From Pseudanabaena sp. Salubria-1 (GTDB lineage: Bacteria > Cyanobacteriota > Cyanobacteriia > Pseudanabaenales > Pseudanabaenaceae), in assembly GCA_023336205.1 (NCBI GenBank), contig JALQCR010000004.1, positions 124,001 through 188,000 of the forward strand: a stretch of DNA of 64,000 nucleotides, given 5' to 3'. A program made the position numbers and the translations under genes. Numbering within the stretch: position 1 is the stretch's first letter; each line of letters opens with the position of its first letter. Positions 53,898-64,000 of the stretch are shown here, piece by piece. The notes under the pieces were generated by a model. That model made no database searches. It was given only the letters and a program-made list of their open reading frames with translations, and was not told the origin of the DNA.

Positions 53898-56705
53898 TTA
53901 AACAAATTCAGCTTCGATGGTTTCAGGCTGTTGCTGAGGACGTGGATCGAACTCGAATAGAGAGTAGACAACATCACGACGGATTTGCGTCATCATGTCT
54001 AGGAAGATTTCGTAACCTTCGCTCTTATATTCAATCAGAGGGTCTTTTTGTCCATAGCCGCGCAAACCGACTGACTCACGCAAAGCTTCCATCGCTTGCA
54101 AGTGATCGCGCCAAAGTGAATCAATCCGTTGCAAGATAAAGAAACGTTCAGCTTGACGCATTAAGCCAACCTGTAATGACTCCACCTGTGCTTCTTTAAT
54201 TTCGTATGCACGGCGCACTTCTTCGCGCAAGAAAGCTTGCATCTCAGGCAAGAACATATCATCAAGCTGGTCAGGTTCAAGATCTTGTAAGAGATTCACA
54301 AATTCTTTGATCTTTTTCACCATCGCTGCAAGGTTCCATTCTTCTGGTGGAAGTTCGGGATTCACATAGGCGTTGACGATATCATCCATCGTGCGCTCAG
54401 CATATTCGATCACGCGATCGCGCAAGTTTTCACCTTCCAGCACGCGACGACGTTCAGCATAGATGGCTCGACGCTGATTATTCATCACTTCATCGTATTC
54501 AAAGACTTGTTTACGGATGTCGTAATAGTAGGTCTCTACTTTCTTTTGGGCGTTTTCTAGAGCGCTGGTGAGCATTCCTGAACTAATCGGCATATCTTCC
54601 TCAACGCGGAAGGCATTCATCAAGCCTGCCACGCGATCGCCTGCAAAAATCCGCATCAGGTTATCTTCGAGGCTGAGGAAAAATCTTGTTGAACCTGGGT
54701 CACCTTGGCGACCGCAACGACCACGTAACTGGTTGTCCACCCGACGAGACTCATGGCGCTCAGTGCCAATCACATGTAGGCCGCCCAGCTTTGTTACCAG
54801 CTCATGCTCAGCATCAGTAACTTCTTCATATTCACGCTTGATTAGGGTAAACGCATCACGAAGTTTTTGGATGACTTCATCATCGGTAGGAGCTTTTTCA
54901 GAAGCAACCGCAAGCATTTCTTCGGCTTCCAACTCCGATTGACTCATTCTGCCTAACTTCTCAACTGCAAAATCTACAGCTTCTTTAAGCATCGTTTGAG
55001 CATCCTTAGAGAGTTCACAAGGATAGAGACTATCGGATACTTTCCAAGTCTTTTTCTTTTTGCCATCCGTTGTGCCGAATCCTTGTCCCTTTTGAGGGCG
55101 ATCGCTAAACATGCGCTGACCTTCATTGGTAAAATCATCATCATCTTCAGGACGAACAATCATTGGCATGAAGCTTTCACGCACCTTCAAACGCGCCATG
55201 TAGTCAGCATTACCGCCAAGGATAATGTCCGTACCACGACCAGCCATGTTCGTCGCGATCGTGATCGAGCCTTTGCGACCAGCTTGAGCAACGATTTCGG
55301 CTTCGCGTTCTACGTTCTCTGGTTTTGCATTGAGGAGATTGTGAGGAATTTCTTTTTCACTCAACAAACGAGCGAGTACTTCAGATTTTTCAACGCTGGT
55401 AGTTCCAATTAGCACAGGACGACCTGATTCATGCATTTCGCGACATTCTTCGGCAACGGCTCGCCACTTGGCTGCTTCAGTTTTGTAAACTACATCTGAC
55501 CAGTCACCACGTCCACTCTTACGGTTGGTGGGCATGGTTGTGACTTCGAGGTTATAGATTTTTCCTAGTTCGGCTTCTTCGGTCTTTGCCGTGCCCGTCA
55601 TGCCGCCAAGTTTTGGATAAAGCAAGAAGAAATTTTGATAGGTAATTGTGGCAAGAGTTTGGGTTTCATTCTCGATGTCCGTACCTTCTTTTGCCTCGAT
55701 CGCTTGATGTAACCCATCGCTCCAACGGCGACCTGGCATGACTCGCCCCGTAAATTCATCAACGATCGTGACTTCACCATCACGAACAATATAATTTACG
55801 TCTTTGAGGAATAATTCTTTTGCTTTCAGGGCGTTAAACACATAATGCGCCCAAGGATCAGCTTGATCGAACAGGTCAGAAACACCAAGTAGTTTTTCAG
55901 CTAGCTCAAAACCTTCATCAGTCATGACGACATTGCGTTGCTTTTCGTCAATTTCATAATGGGTTTCTGGTTGCATTTGAGCTGCGATCGTGACTGCACC
56001 TAAATATTTCTCGGTTGGACGCTCGACCATACCCGAAATAATTAGGGGTGTTCGTGCTTCATCAATCAAGATCGAGTCAACTTCATCAATTACACAAAAG
56101 TTAAAGGGGCGCTGCACCACTTCTTCGATGCTAGTCGCCATGTTGTCGCGTAAATAATCAAAACCTAGTTCGCTGTTAGTGGCATAGGTGATATCACAGC
56201 CGTAATTTTTGCGGCGCTCGATTGGCTCCATAGAGTTTTGGATCAAGCCCACTGACATACCCAGAAAGCGGTGTACTTGCCCCATCCACTCTGCGTCCCG
56301 ACGAGCGAGGTAGTCGTTTACGGTGACTACATGCACGCCTTTACCTGAAAGGGCGTTAAGGTAGCTGGGCAAGGTAGCAACGAGAGTTTTGCCTTCTCCT
56401 GTCTTCATTTCGGCAATTTCACCACGATGCAGGATCATGCCGCCGAGCATCTGCACATCATAATGGCGCAGCCCTAAAACGCGGGTGGCTGCCTCACGGA
56501 CAACAGCAAAGGCTTCAGGGAGTAGTTCGTCAAGTGGTTCTCCTTTTTCGAGGCGCTGTTTAAACTCTCCTGTTTTTCCTTGCAATTCGCGATCGCTTAG
56601 CACCGCTAACTCTGGGGCTAGGGAGTTAATGAGAGCCACTTCGGGACGGAGTTTGTCAAGCTTACGCTTATTAGGATCGCCAATCAGGTTTTTTAAGTTA
56701 AACAT
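53898..56705 (-). CDS. secA: Preprotein translocase ATPase SecA
   Basis: A 935-residue protein with the complete motor: Walker A in [20 protein letters not shown] (near 103), Walker [20 protein letters not shown] (near 208), [34 protein letters not shown] and [12 protein letters not shown]. It has an insertion around residues 510-640 within the second nucleotide-binding half ([17 protein letters not shown] region). The C-terminus ([12 protein letters not shown]) lacks a zinc-binding tail. Drives Sec-dependent export across inner and thylakoid membranes. Confidence 0.97.
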   Translation of the reverse strand: MFNLKNLIGDPNKRKLDKLRPEVALINSLAPELAVLSDRELQGKTGEFKQRLEKGEPLDELLPEAFAVVREAATRVLGLRHYDVQMLGGMILHRGEIAEMKTGEGKTLVATLPSYLNALSGKGVHVVTVNDYLARRDAEWMGQVHRFLGMSVGLIQNSMEPIERRKNYGCDITYATNSELGFDYLRDNMATSIEEVVQRPFNFCVIDEVDSILIDEARTPLIISGMVERPTEKYLGAVTIAAQMQPETHYEIDEKQRNVVMTDEGFELAEKLLGVSDLFDQADPWAHYVFNALKAKELFLKDVNYIVRDGEVTIVDEFTGRVMPGRRWSDGLHQAIEAKEGTDIENETQTLATITYQNFFLLYPKLGGMTGTAKTEEAELGKIYNLEVTTMPTNRKSGRGDWSDVVYKTEAAKWRAVAEECREMHESGRPVLIGTTSVEKSEVLARLLSEKEIPHNLLNAKPENVEREAEIVAQAGRKGSITIATNMAGRGTDIILGGNADYMARLKVRESFMPMIVRPEDDDDFTNEGQRMFSDRPQKGQGFGTTDGKKKKTWKVSDSLYPCELSKDAQTMLKEAVDFAVEKLGRMSQSELEAEEMLAVASEKAPTDDEVIQKLRDAFTLIKREYEEVTDAEHELVTKLGGLHVIGTERHESRRVDNQLRGRCGRQGDPGSTRFFLSLEDNLMRIFAGDRVAGLMNAFRVEEDMPISSGMLTSALENAQKKVETYYYDIRKQVFEYDEVMNNQRRAIYAERRRVLEGENLRDRVIEYAERTMDDIVNAYVNPELPPEEWNLAAMVKKIKEFVNLLQDLEPDQLDDMFLPEMQAFLREEVRRAYEIKEAQVESLQVGLMRQAERFFILQRIDSLWRDHLQAMEALRESVGLRGYGQKDPLIEYKSEGYEIFLDMMTQIRRDVVYSLFEFDPRPQQQPETIEAEFV

Positions 56706-56833
56706 AGCTACCGAATGCAGTTAAAACAGGGGATGCGCCAAACGTGATATTTAATACGATTTTGGACTACAAGTATATATTACCCGACTGTTGAGATTAC
56801 AAGCTTCGGATAACCGAAGCGATCGCGAAAACA

Positions 56834-56930
56834 AAAAAAGTTGCTTCGCAACATTTTTTATATCTCGATAAAATTAAAACCCAAAAAACTACACCGCCCG
56901 CTGCGCGGGCGGTGTAGTTTTTTGGGTTTT
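56834..56930. terminator. Two hairpins between gdhA and secA
   Basis: A short GTTGC-TTC-GCAAC hairpin flanked by A- and T-runs (about 56834-56858), then 56876-56930 with 26-bp perfect arms (AAAACCCAAAAAACTACACC...) and a TGC loop. The second ends 10 bp after the gdhA stop on the minus strand. Confidence 0.8.
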
Positions 56931-56940
56931 GCTTGGTTTT

Positions 56941-58254
56941 TTATTGCGCGTAATAAGCCCTTGTACCTTTAGCGTCGATCGCTTCACTTAGTCTCGCTAA
57001 GGCATGGACATAGGCGGCTGTTCGCATAGAGATTTGCTTTTGGTCGGCAATTTTCCAGATCCTTAGAGTTTCGGCAATCATGCTGTGTTTGAGGCGATCG
57101 TTTACCTCCTCAAGTGTCCAATATAAGCCGCTACGATTTTGTACCCATTCAAAATAACTAACAGTAACACCACCCGCATTCACGAGAATATCAGGAAAAA
57201 CCATGATTCCGCGTTTTTCTAAAATTGCATCCGCCGCAGGCGTGACTGGACCATTCGCGATCTCGAAAATATATTTAGCGCGGATCTCGTGAGCATTGTG
57301 TTCAGTGATTTGATTCTCTAGCGCCGCAGGAATCAAAATATCGACATCAAGTTTGAGCAATTCTTCATTGGTAATCGTTTGATGTTCAACGATATTACAT
57401 ACTGAATCCTCGCAGTACACTGCCTGAAAACTGCGAGTCGAATTTTTGTAACTGATGATGCTCGGTACGTCTAGCCCTTGTTTTGCATAAATGCCCCCCT
57501 TAGAATCGCTTACCGCTAGAACCTTGTAGCCTGCCTTACTCAATAAGTCAGCGATCGCAGCGCCTACATTCCCTAATCCCTGCACTGCTACTGTTGTTTG
57601 TTCGCGCTGCATTTTTAACAATGGCAGCAAAGTCTCGATCGCAAAAAATGCTCCCAACCCCGTCGCTGTTTCTCGACCAAGACTACCACCCATAGCGATT
57701 GGCTTACCAGTAATCGCCGCAGGACAAAGCCGTCGTTGAATATTGCTATATTCGTCCACCATCCATCCCATAATCGTTGCGTTAGTCTGCACATCGGGCG
57801 CAGGAATATCCACATCTGCGCCCATAAAATCTGCGATCGCATTGATATATCCGCGACTGAGACGTTCTAATTCAAACTTGGATAATTGCTTTGGATCGAC
57901 AGCAACTCCACCCTTAGCACCGCCAAAAGGCAAATTTACAGCCGCACATTTAAAGGTCATCCAAAATGCTAAAGATGTCACTTCATCCATGTTTACATTA
58001 GGATGAAAGCGAATTCCTCCCTTGGTTGGTCCCCGCAAATCGTTGTAGCGCACGCGATAACCTTGAAAGACCTTCAAGGTTCCATCATCCATTCGCACAG
58101 GAATAGAAACTTGCAAACTCGCTTTCGGCGATTTGAGTCGCTCGATCGCATCTTCAGAAATATTTACATGGGCGATCGCCGCCGCCAGCCGTTCACTTGC
58201 CTGATCGAATAAAGACTCTGACACTAAGACCTCCAATGTTCTGTGATTAGACAA
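56941..58254 (-). CDS. gdhA: Glu/Leu/Phe/Val dehydrogenase (glutamate dehydrogenase type)
   Basis: A 437-residue enzyme with the substrate-site stretch GPTKGGIRFHPNVN, catalytic lysine in LPFGGAKGGVAVDP, and a Rossmann motif VAVQGLGNVGAAIADLL. The hexameric GDH size class (about 420-450) fits. It interconverts glutamate and 2-oxoglutarate. A leucine dehydrogenase-like specificity cannot be excluded from sequence alone. Confidence 0.9.
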   Translation of the reverse strand: MSNHRTLEVLVSESLFDQASERLAAAIAHVNISEDAIERLKSPKASLQVSIPVRMDDGTLKVFQGYRVRYNDLRGPTKGGIRFHPNVNMDEVTSLAFWMTFKCAAVNLPFGGAKGGVAVDPKQLSKFELERLSRGYINAIADFMGADVDIPAPDVQTNATIMGWMVDEYSNIQRRLCPAAITGKPIAMGGSLGRETATGLGAFFAIETLLPLLKMQREQTTVAVQGLGNVGAAIADLLSKAGYKVLAVSDSKGGIYAKQGLDVPSIISYKNSTRSFQAVYCEDSVCNIVEHQTITNEELLKLDVDILIPAALENQITEHNAHEIRAKYIFEIANGPVTPAADAILEKRGIMVFPDILVNAGGVTVSYFEWVQNRSGLYWTLEEVNDRLKHSMIAETLRIWKIADQKQISMRTAAYVHALARLSEAIDAKGTRAYYAQ

Positions 58255-58788
58255 ATCTTAGAATAGTTTGGGCAGTTCTGTTTTGACCATTTTGCGCTCC
58301 GAAATGGTCAAAACAATTTAGAGTAATGAAATAGCAACTGTTATCAATCAATAGATTCCTGTCCTCAATCGTCGAGAACGCAAAACTTCCTATCTGCTGA
58401 GGATCTAGGTCTAATGGTTAAGCCAATTGAGTGCATCCAATCCGCATGGATGCTGCTGTGTATTTCGGCTCTAGCTATTAGTTCTAATTAGGTGAGATTG
58501 TGACTGGATAGATCTTTGAAGTAGCGATTTCTACTAGCCATTTATGAAACTGATTTTAGAGATTTCAACGCCAAAGGCATTGAAATCTCTAAAATCAGTT
58601 TTGAGGCAAGTCCGCCAACGGCGGACTTGCCTCAAAACTGATTTTTATAATGAGAATTATTGGATCGCCGCATGGTTATTCTCGCAACCCGTTGCAATAG
58701 GCTAATATTAGAGATCAAACCAGCATTTCATCACATTTGCTAGTCTAATCCAATCTAATTTTAAGTATATTTACTCAGGCAGACCTGC
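58255..58788. other. 534-bp divergent spacer with a two-hairpin module (58548-58644)
   Basis: No gene is seen. AAACTGATTTTAGAGATTTC pairs with the middle of the module, and the same middle strand, reading TTGAGGCAAGTCCGCC, starts a second hairpin that closes with another AAACTGATTTT. The string AAACTGATTTT thus occurs at both outer ends and, inverted, in the centre, allowing alternative pairings. The last part (ATAATGAGAATT) recurs upstream of argC. Confidence 0.65.
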
Positions 58789-61413
58789 GTGCAAGCAATA
58801 GACCCACAAGAATTATATCCCTTTGAACTTGACCCGTTTCAATTACAGGCGATCGCCGCATTGCAAGCTGGGAAGTCGGTCGTTGTTTGTGCGCCAACTG
58901 GTTCAGGCAAAACTTTAATAGGCGAATATGCGATCCATGCAGCTTTAGCAGGTAATCGCCGCGTTTTCTATACCACTCCCCTTAAGGCGCTTTCTAATCA
59001 GAAATTGCGGGACTTTCGGCAGCAGTTTGGCGATGATAATGTGGGATTACTTACGGGTGATACCTCGGTAAATCGTGATGCACCGATCTTGGTGATGACT
59101 ACCGAGATTTTTCGGAATATGCTCTATGGCACGCCTATTGGTGAAGTCGGTACTTCGTTGACAGATGTGGAAGTGGTGGTGCTAGATGAATGTCACTACA
59201 TGAACGATCGCCAACGGGGAACAGTATGGGAAGAGTCGATTGTGTATTGTCCTGCGGGAGTGCAGCTAGTTGCACTCTCGGCAACCGTGGCAAATAGCCA
59301 GCAGCTCACTGATTGGATTCACAAAGTACATGGCGACACCGAGTTAATCTATTCTGATTTTCGTCCTGTGCCTCTTGAGCATTCCTTCTGTAATAACAAA
59401 GGCTTTTTCCCATTACTAGATAGCTCTAATGAGAAGATTAATCCGCGACTGAAACCGCTTACTAATAAGCCGCCATCAAAAGAAGAAAGACATAAAATCG
59501 TTCCTTCGATTGGGGCTGTAATTTCCCATCTGCGCCAGCGCGATATGCTACCAGCGATTTACTTTATCTTCAGTCGTCGAGGTTGCGATAAGTCGGTCAC
59601 GGACTTAGGTAATGTCTCTCTCGTTAGTCCGACCGAAGCTCTGAGGTTGAAACCGCAAATTGATGCCTTTGTGGCTGCAAATCCTGAGATTGGTAAACCT
59701 ACACATATTGATGCTCTTTATCGTGGCATTGCCGCCCATCACGCAGGGATTTTACCTGCATGGAAGGGCTTTGTTGAGGAGCTCTTCCAACAAGGCTTAA
59801 TCAAAGTCGTATTCGCAACGGAAACTCTTGCGGCAGGAATTAACATGCCTGCAAGAACTACGGTGATCTCTAGCATTTCCAAGCGTACCGATCGCGGACA
59901 TCGATTGCTCAATGCTTCGGAATTTCTGCAAATGGCAGGAAGGGCAGGAAGACGAGGCATGGATGAAGTTGGCTATGTCGTGACTGTGCAGACTCCCTTT
60001 GAAGGGGCTAAAGAAGCTGCGCATCTCGCCACATCTGGAGCCGATCCTCTGGTTAGTCAATTTGCGCCGAGTTACGGAATGGTCATGAATTTGTTGCAAA
60101 CCCATTCCCTTGATCAAGCTAGAGATTTGGTGGAGCGAAGCTTTGGGCAATATCTTGCCGATCTTAATCTTGCGCCACAAATCCAAAATCTCGAATTAGT
60201 CATCGAGCAAATCGCTAAGTTAGAGAAAGATCTTGCCAATATCGATTTGAAGCAATTGGAAGTCTATGACAAATTGCGCGATCGCCTCCGTGAAGAAAAG
60301 CGCCTCCTAAAAATGCTCGCACAGCAAGCGGAAGAGATGCGTTTAAATGATTTGGCTTCCTACGCGCCTTATTTATTGTCAGGCTCACCGCTTACGATCC
60401 GTACTAATAAAGGCTTGATTGTGCATACAGTGCTCGCGGCAAAAGTGCAAGGCTCTGGACAGTTTCCTTGGTTTGTCTGTCTTGGTCGCGATAATCGCTG
60501 GTATACGGTTGGTTATAAAGATATTGTGCGCGTTGGTACTGATTTGTTGCTTGATGGGGACATTGAATATCCTGCGAAGCTGCCATTGCGCCCAGGGCAG
60601 TCGATTGATGGTGATGAAACCAGCTTTGCGATCGCCCAAAAAATCACACCATTACCCGATCCAGAGTTAGCTCCTGAAGTAATTAAACAACAGTCGCGAG
60701 TAATTGCGATCGAGTCTGAGATGAATCAACATCCTGTCTCAAAAATGACCGATCGCGGTGCTGTTTTCAAAAAAGTTAATCGGCTCGAACAATTGCAGCG
60801 TCAGATCGAGTTTCAGCAAAAGGTGGTCAATGAGCGCCGACAAAGACATTGGCAAGAATTTATGAGTTTAGTCAATATCTTGCAATTCTACGGATGTCTT
60901 GAAGATACTGAACCCACCGATAAAGGCAAGGTCGTAGCGGCGCTGCGTGGTGAAAATGAACTATGGTTGGCGCTATGTCTAATGTCAGGCGAGTTGGATA
61001 ACCTCGCGCCTCATCACCTCGCCACCGTCTGTGCTGCGATCGTCAGCGAAAACAGTCGTCCTGATAACTGGATCAAGTTCGGATTATCGCCAACGGTAGA
61101 AGATGCCCTCGATGGTTTGCGCGAAGTCCGTCGAGAATTAATGCCAGTTCAACGCCGTCATTTAGTCGATATTCCTGCATGGCTGGACTATGAGTTGACA
61201 GGATTAGTGGAACAATGGGCGTTGGGAATGGAATGGTCAGAGCTATGTCAAAACACGAATCTTGATGAGGGCGATATTGTCCGTTTGATGCGCCGTACGA
61301 TTGATTTGCTATATCAAATTCCCCATGTACCGAATTTGCCCTCTCAAATCTATTCATCAGCCAAGCAGGCTGCACATATGATCGATCGCTTCCCTGTAAA
61401 TGAGGTTATTTAA
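58789..61413 (+). CDS. Ski2/Mtr4-like DExH RNA helicase
   Basis: An 874-residue protein starting at GTG 58789. Motif I APTGSGKT (near 37), motif II LDECHYMND (near 131), motif III SATVAN, motif VI QMAGRAGRRGMDEVGY (near 383), then the long C-terminal rRNA-processing arm/DSHCT-type region (about 450-874). Homologues in cyanobacteria and chloroplasts (ISE2 type) act in RNA processing. The family is clear; the exact RNA substrate is not known. Confidence 0.92.
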   Translation: MQAIDPQELYPFELDPFQLQAIAALQAGKSVVVCAPTGSGKTLIGEYAIHAALAGNRRVFYTTPLKALSNQKLRDFRQQFGDDNVGLLTGDTSVNRDAPILVMTTEIFRNMLYGTPIGEVGTSLTDVEVVVLDECHYMNDRQRGTVWEESIVYCPAGVQLVALSATVANSQQLTDWIHKVHGDTELIYSDFRPVPLEHSFCNNKGFFPLLDSSNEKINPRLKPLTNKPPSKEERHKIVPSIGAVISHLRQRDMLPAIYFIFSRRGCDKSVTDLGNVSLVSPTEALRLKPQIDAFVAANPEIGKPTHIDALYRGIAAHHAGILPAWKGFVEELFQQGLIKVVFATETLAAGINMPARTTVISSISKRTDRGHRLLNASEFLQMAGRAGRRGMDEVGYVVTVQTPFEGAKEAAHLATSGADPLVSQFAPSYGMVMNLLQTHSLDQARDLVERSFGQYLADLNLAPQIQNLELVIEQIAKLEKDLANIDLKQLEVYDKLRDRLREEKRLLKMLAQQAEEMRLNDLASYAPYLLSGSPLTIRTNKGLIVHTVLAAKVQGSGQFPWFVCLGRDNRWYTVGYKDIVRVGTDLLLDGDIEYPAKLPLRPGQSIDGDETSFAIAQKITPLPDPELAPEVIKQQSRVIAIESEMNQHPVSKMTDRGAVFKKVNRLEQLQRQIEFQQKVVNERRQRHWQEFMSLVNILQFYGCLEDTEPTDKGKVVAALRGENELWLALCLMSGELDNLAPHHLATVCAAIVSENSRPDNWIKFGLSPTVEDALDGLREVRRELMPVQRRHLVDIPAWLDYELTGLVEQWALGMEWSELCQNTNLDEGDIVRLMRRTIDLLYQIPHVPNLPSQIYSSAKQAAHMIDRFPVNEVI

Positions 61414-61676
61414 GAAACCATTTAAGGACATTTCTCGTAAAGAATCTCCCATCATCTTGATGAAAGTTGGAATTACCCCCTTTAATTCCCCCTTGCAAAG
61501 GGGGAAAACTAGAAATCTTGTTCCCTCCCCTTTGCAAGGGGAGGGTTAGGGTGGGGTAAATTTTAAACGAGAAATCACCTAAGCCTTCGTAGCAAATTGG
61601 CAATAAATCATGTTTCTCCGACTGGCTTCTAGGCTATATTTTAAGTAGTTCGCTGACCTACCACCTTCTAGAAACA
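61414..61676. repeat. Spacer with an inverted copy of the 87-bp double-hairpin repeat (61473-61559)
   Basis: Reverse-complement of the repeat at 27946-28032 with about five differences, same boundaries (TTACCCC...GGGGGTAA read on the minus strand). No gene otherwise. Confidence 0.8.
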
Positions 61677-62642
61677 ATGAAACCAATCGTCAGTCTCCTA
61701 CATACCTCTAGCTACGAAACAGCATCATTAATGCAAGCCCTAGAGGCAGTACTTGCACCCCTAGGAGGTATGTCTAGCATCGTCAAAGCAGGCGATCGCG
61801 TTCTCCTCAAACCCAACCTACTGACAGGATCACGTCCTACCAAAGAATGTACTACCCGCCCTGAACTGGTGTATTGTGTCGCCAAAATGGTGCAGGATGC
61901 TGGGGGTAAGCCCTTTTTAGGAGATAGTCCTGCTTTTGGTAGTGCCAAAGGCATAGCCAAGGCAAATGGCTTGTTACCTTTTGCTGAAGAACTAGGAATC
62001 CCAATCGTCGAATTTCATGGTAAACGTTACGAAACTGAAGGCGAGGGTGAGCTACAACATTTGCGGCTGAGTAAAGAGGCAATGGATGCAGATGTAGTGA
62101 TTAACTTGCCTAAGGTGAAGTCACATATGCAACTAACCCTGACTCTGGGAGTCAAAAATCTCTTTGGCTGTGTACCAGGCAAAATGAAAGCTTGGTGGCA
62201 TATGGAAGCAGGTAAAGATGTCGAAAGATTTGCGCAGATGCTAATTGAGACAGCGAGAGCGATCAATCCTGAATTGACGATCCTTGATGGTATCGTCGGA
62301 CACGAAGGCAACGGACCTAGCGCTGGTGAGCCAAAAGATTTAGGGGTTTTAGCTGCTTCCTGTGACGTATTTGCGCTAGATCGCGTTATGGTGGAGATCC
62401 TCGGAGTTAAGCCTCTCGATGTGCCAACGGTTGCCGCCGCTATACGCACAGGGCTTTGCAGTGATCTTGATGCTATTGACATCATCGGCGATCCGATCGC
62501 TAATTTGCAAAGCAAAGATTGGAAACTACCTGAAACGATGATGGCGATCGACTTTGGAATGCCCAGAGTTTTGAGATCGACCTTTAAACATCTCTATATC
62601 AAGTTTATTAAAGAACCGCTCAGTACCTATGCCCGCACCTAA
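61677..62642 (+). CDS. DUF362-domain protein
   Basis: A 321-residue protein with the DUF362 pattern: DRVLLKPNLLTGSRPTKECTTRPEL, FLGDSPAFGSAKGIA, INLPKVKSHMQLTLTLGVKNLFG and LDGIVGHEGNGPSAGEPKDLG. Some relatives carry a ferredoxin domain; none is seen here. The function of the family is not established. It overlaps the response-regulator gene by 14 bp, so they are probably co-transcribed. Confidence 0.85.
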   Translation: MKPIVSLLHTSSYETASLMQALEAVLAPLGGMSSIVKAGDRVLLKPNLLTGSRPTKECTTRPELVYCVAKMVQDAGGKPFLGDSPAFGSAKGIAKANGLLPFAEELGIPIVEFHGKRYETEGEGELQHLRLSKEAMDADVVINLPKVKSHMQLTLTLGVKNLFGCVPGKMKAWWHMEAGKDVERFAQMLIETARAINPELTILDGIVGHEGNGPSAGEPKDLGVLAASCDVFALDRVMVEILGVKPLDVPTVAAAIRTGLCSDLDAIDIIGDPIANLQSKDWKLPETMMAIDFGMPRVLRSTFKHLYIKFIKEPLSTYART

Positions 62643-63021
62643 AAGCCCACCGCTAATCTTAGTGGTCGAAGATGCACCTGATAACCAAGTTTTGGTGGAG
62701 CAGGTGTTTCAAGATTCAGGCTACCGCGTCACTTGCATCCAAGATGGTCAAGCCGCTCTAGATTGGCTAGAAACTAATTATCCCGATCTGATTTTGCTGG
62801 ATTTATCTTTGCCAGAAGTAGATGGCTGGGAAGTTGCTAGACAACTCAAAGCTAGCGATCGCACTTCACAGATCCCAATTATTGCGGTAACTGCTCATGC
62901 GATGAAGGGGGACAAAGAATCTGCGATCGCCTCAGGTTGTGATGATTATCTGACAAAGCCATTGGACATCGATCTATTGGAATCTTGTGTGAAGCAATGG
63001 TTAGATAAGCGATCGCAGTAG
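62629..63021 (+). CDS. Single-domain response regulator (CheY/DivK-like)
   Basis: A 130-residue receiver domain: acidic pair in LVVEDAPDNQVLVEQVF, phospho-acceptor Asp in PDLILLDLSLPEVDGWE (near 57), Thr in IIAVTAHAMKGD and Lys in DDYLTKPLD. There is no output domain. It overlaps the DUF362 gene; no histidine kinase is adjacent. Confidence 0.93.
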   Translation: MPAPKSPPLILVVEDAPDNQVLVEQVFQDSGYRVTCIQDGQAALDWLETNYPDLILLDLSLPEVDGWEVARQLKASDRTSQIPIIAVTAHAMKGDKESAIASGCDDYLTKPLDIDLLESCVKQWLDKRSQ

Positions 63022-63223
63022 GGTGATACTCTGCGACAGCCTACCTTACGAACAGTTAGTCAAAAACAAAAGCTTATACTTACCTATAACTTAGACTAAG
63101 ATTTAGAAAGAGTTTTAAAACTTCACTTAATAAAAATTCCATTTATTCATTCGGTATGGGTATGACTTTGCGTCACTCATAATTAACCAAACCATTAACT
63201 TATCAAATTTAGGAAATTGTTTT

Positions 63224-64000
63224 ATGTCTGGTCGCGTTGGAGTAATACTATTAAATTTAGGAGGCCCTGAAAAGTTAGATGATGTCTATCTTTTCTTGTA
63301 CAATTTATTCGCCGATCCAGAAATCATTCGCCTCCCATTTCCCTTTTTACAAAAGCCGATCGCCTCACTGATTGCCGCTAGTCGCGCTCCGATCAGTCAA
63401 GAAAATTACCGTATGATTGGCGGCGGTTCACCATTGCTCCAGATTACCAAAGAGCAAGGCGAGAATATTGAGAACGTTTTGCAGCGTAATGGAATTGAGG
63501 CAAAGGTTTATGTAGCAATGCGCTACTGGGCTCCCTATACCGAAGAAGTGCTCGCTCAAATTAAACAGGATGGGATTACTCGTCTTGTGGTGTTGCCTTT
63601 ATATCCTCAATATTCGATCAGTACTAGTGGTTCGAGCATCAAGCAACTCGATACGCTTTGGGAAAATGATCCTGAACTGCAAGCGATCGAAAAAATCACA
63701 ATCCAGTCTTGGTACGATCGCACTGGCTATATTCGGGCAATGAATGACCTGATCAATACTAAATTACAATCTTTTGCAGAACCTGAGAATGTGCATATTT
63801 TCTTCAGCGCTCATGGTGTGCCAGTGAAGTATGTGACTAAATACGGCGATCCTTATCAATCTGAAATGGAAAACTGTGTTGATGGGATTATGAAAGCTCT
63901 TCGTCGCGATTATCAATGTTATAACGCCCATACTCTCGCTTACCAGAGCCGTGTTGGCCCCGTTGAGTGGCTGCAACCTTACACTGAGGAAGCAATTAAG
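63224..64000 (+). CDS. hemH: Ferrochelatase, 3' end outside window
   Basis: 259 codons are visible from ATG 63224 to the window edge. It starts [20 protein letters not shown], the family signature, and includes [15 protein letters not shown] and the catalytic-histidine block [14 protein letters not shown]. It inserts Fe(II) into protoporphyrin IX to make heme, competing with ChlI/D/H for the same substrate. Any C-terminal chlorophyll-binding extension typical of cyanobacterial ferrochelatases would lie beyond the window. Confidence 0.95.
   Translation, partial: MSGRVGVILLNLGGPEKLDDVYLFLYNLFADPEIIRLPFPFLQKPIASLIAASRAPISQENYRMIGGGSPLLQITKEQGENIENVLQRNGIEAKVYVAMRYWAPYTEEVLAQIKQDGITRLVVLPLYPQYSISTSGSSIKQLDTLWENDPELQAIEKITIQSWYDRTGYIRAMNDLINTKLQSFAEPENVHIFFSAHGVPVKYVTKYGDPYQSEMENCVDGIMKALRRDYQCYNAHTLAYQSRVGPVEWLQPYTEEAIK

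Noticed and set aside
1..64000. tRNA, rRNA or CRISPR arrays
   Set aside because: I saw no T-loop-like GTTCGAATC in a cloverleaf context and no regularly spaced short repeats. A tRNAscan-SE/Infernal and CRISPR-finder run would settle this.

Overview
The window is cyanobacterial chromosome. The evidence is dense HIP1 palindromes (GCGATCGC) in coding and non-coding DNA, a Mg-chelatase ChlI gene, a cyAbrB regulator, a gas-vesicle GvpL/F gene, and a chloroplast-type Ski2-like helicase. The genus is not resolved from sequence alone; a Pseudanabaena-like organism is my guess. Most of the window is ordinary housekeeping sequence. Two accessory regions carry the interest: an exopolysaccharide locus (1-17.8 kb) and a mobile-element, defence and diversification region (about 20-36 kb).

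Region 1 (1-17.8 kb) is a Wzx/Wzy-type polysaccharide locus. On the minus strand a translationally coupled operon runs from an export channel (OPX/Wza) to a chain-length regulator (Wzz/PCP) and a polymerase (Wzy-like, cut by the window edge). The OPX gene is split by an IS30-family element. A second, unrelated IS (1477 bp) sits about 85 bp upstream of the OPX start. Plus-strand genes supply glycosyltransferases and a Wzx flippase. An OLD-like ATPase/nuclease and a mosaic of small toxin-antitoxin-like genes interrupt the sugar genes; this island is flanked by a duplicated 3' end of a glycosyltransferase gene.

Region 2 (17.9-36 kb) starts with chlI. It then holds an IS nested inside another IS, itself inserted in a 65-bp palindromic repeat, and a NACHT/STAND gene whose conserved C-terminal module lies in frame beyond a TGA buried in a perfect 12-bp hairpin. 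After several small genes and an ABC exporter comes a diversity-generating retroelement (DGR): a variable FGE/C-type-lectin target protein, its variable repeat (VR), avd, reverse transcriptase and template repeat (TR). VR and TR are 148 bp each and differ at 13 positions, all at TR adenines. The RT gene is split at codon 10 by an IS30-family element apparently identical to the one in the OPX gene. The larger part of the RT is left in frame immediately after the transposase stop codon.

Region 3 (35.6-64 kb) is mostly core: a phosphohexomutase, an efflux adaptor, pnp, a universal stress protein, cysteine desulfurase, TatD, cyAbrB, argC, thiL, rlmN, a Fic protein, a Tat-exported phosphoesterase, gvpL/F, secA, gdhA, a Ski2-like helicase, a DUF362 protein, a response regulator and hemH (cut by the window end). 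Within it a cold-shock/PD-(D/E)XK nuclease-like gene at 39.2-40.4 kb is broken by a 134-bp ISL3-type miniature element with an exact 8-bp target duplication. Intergenic spaces throughout carry very long, nearly perfect hairpins and several families of dispersed palindromic repeats.
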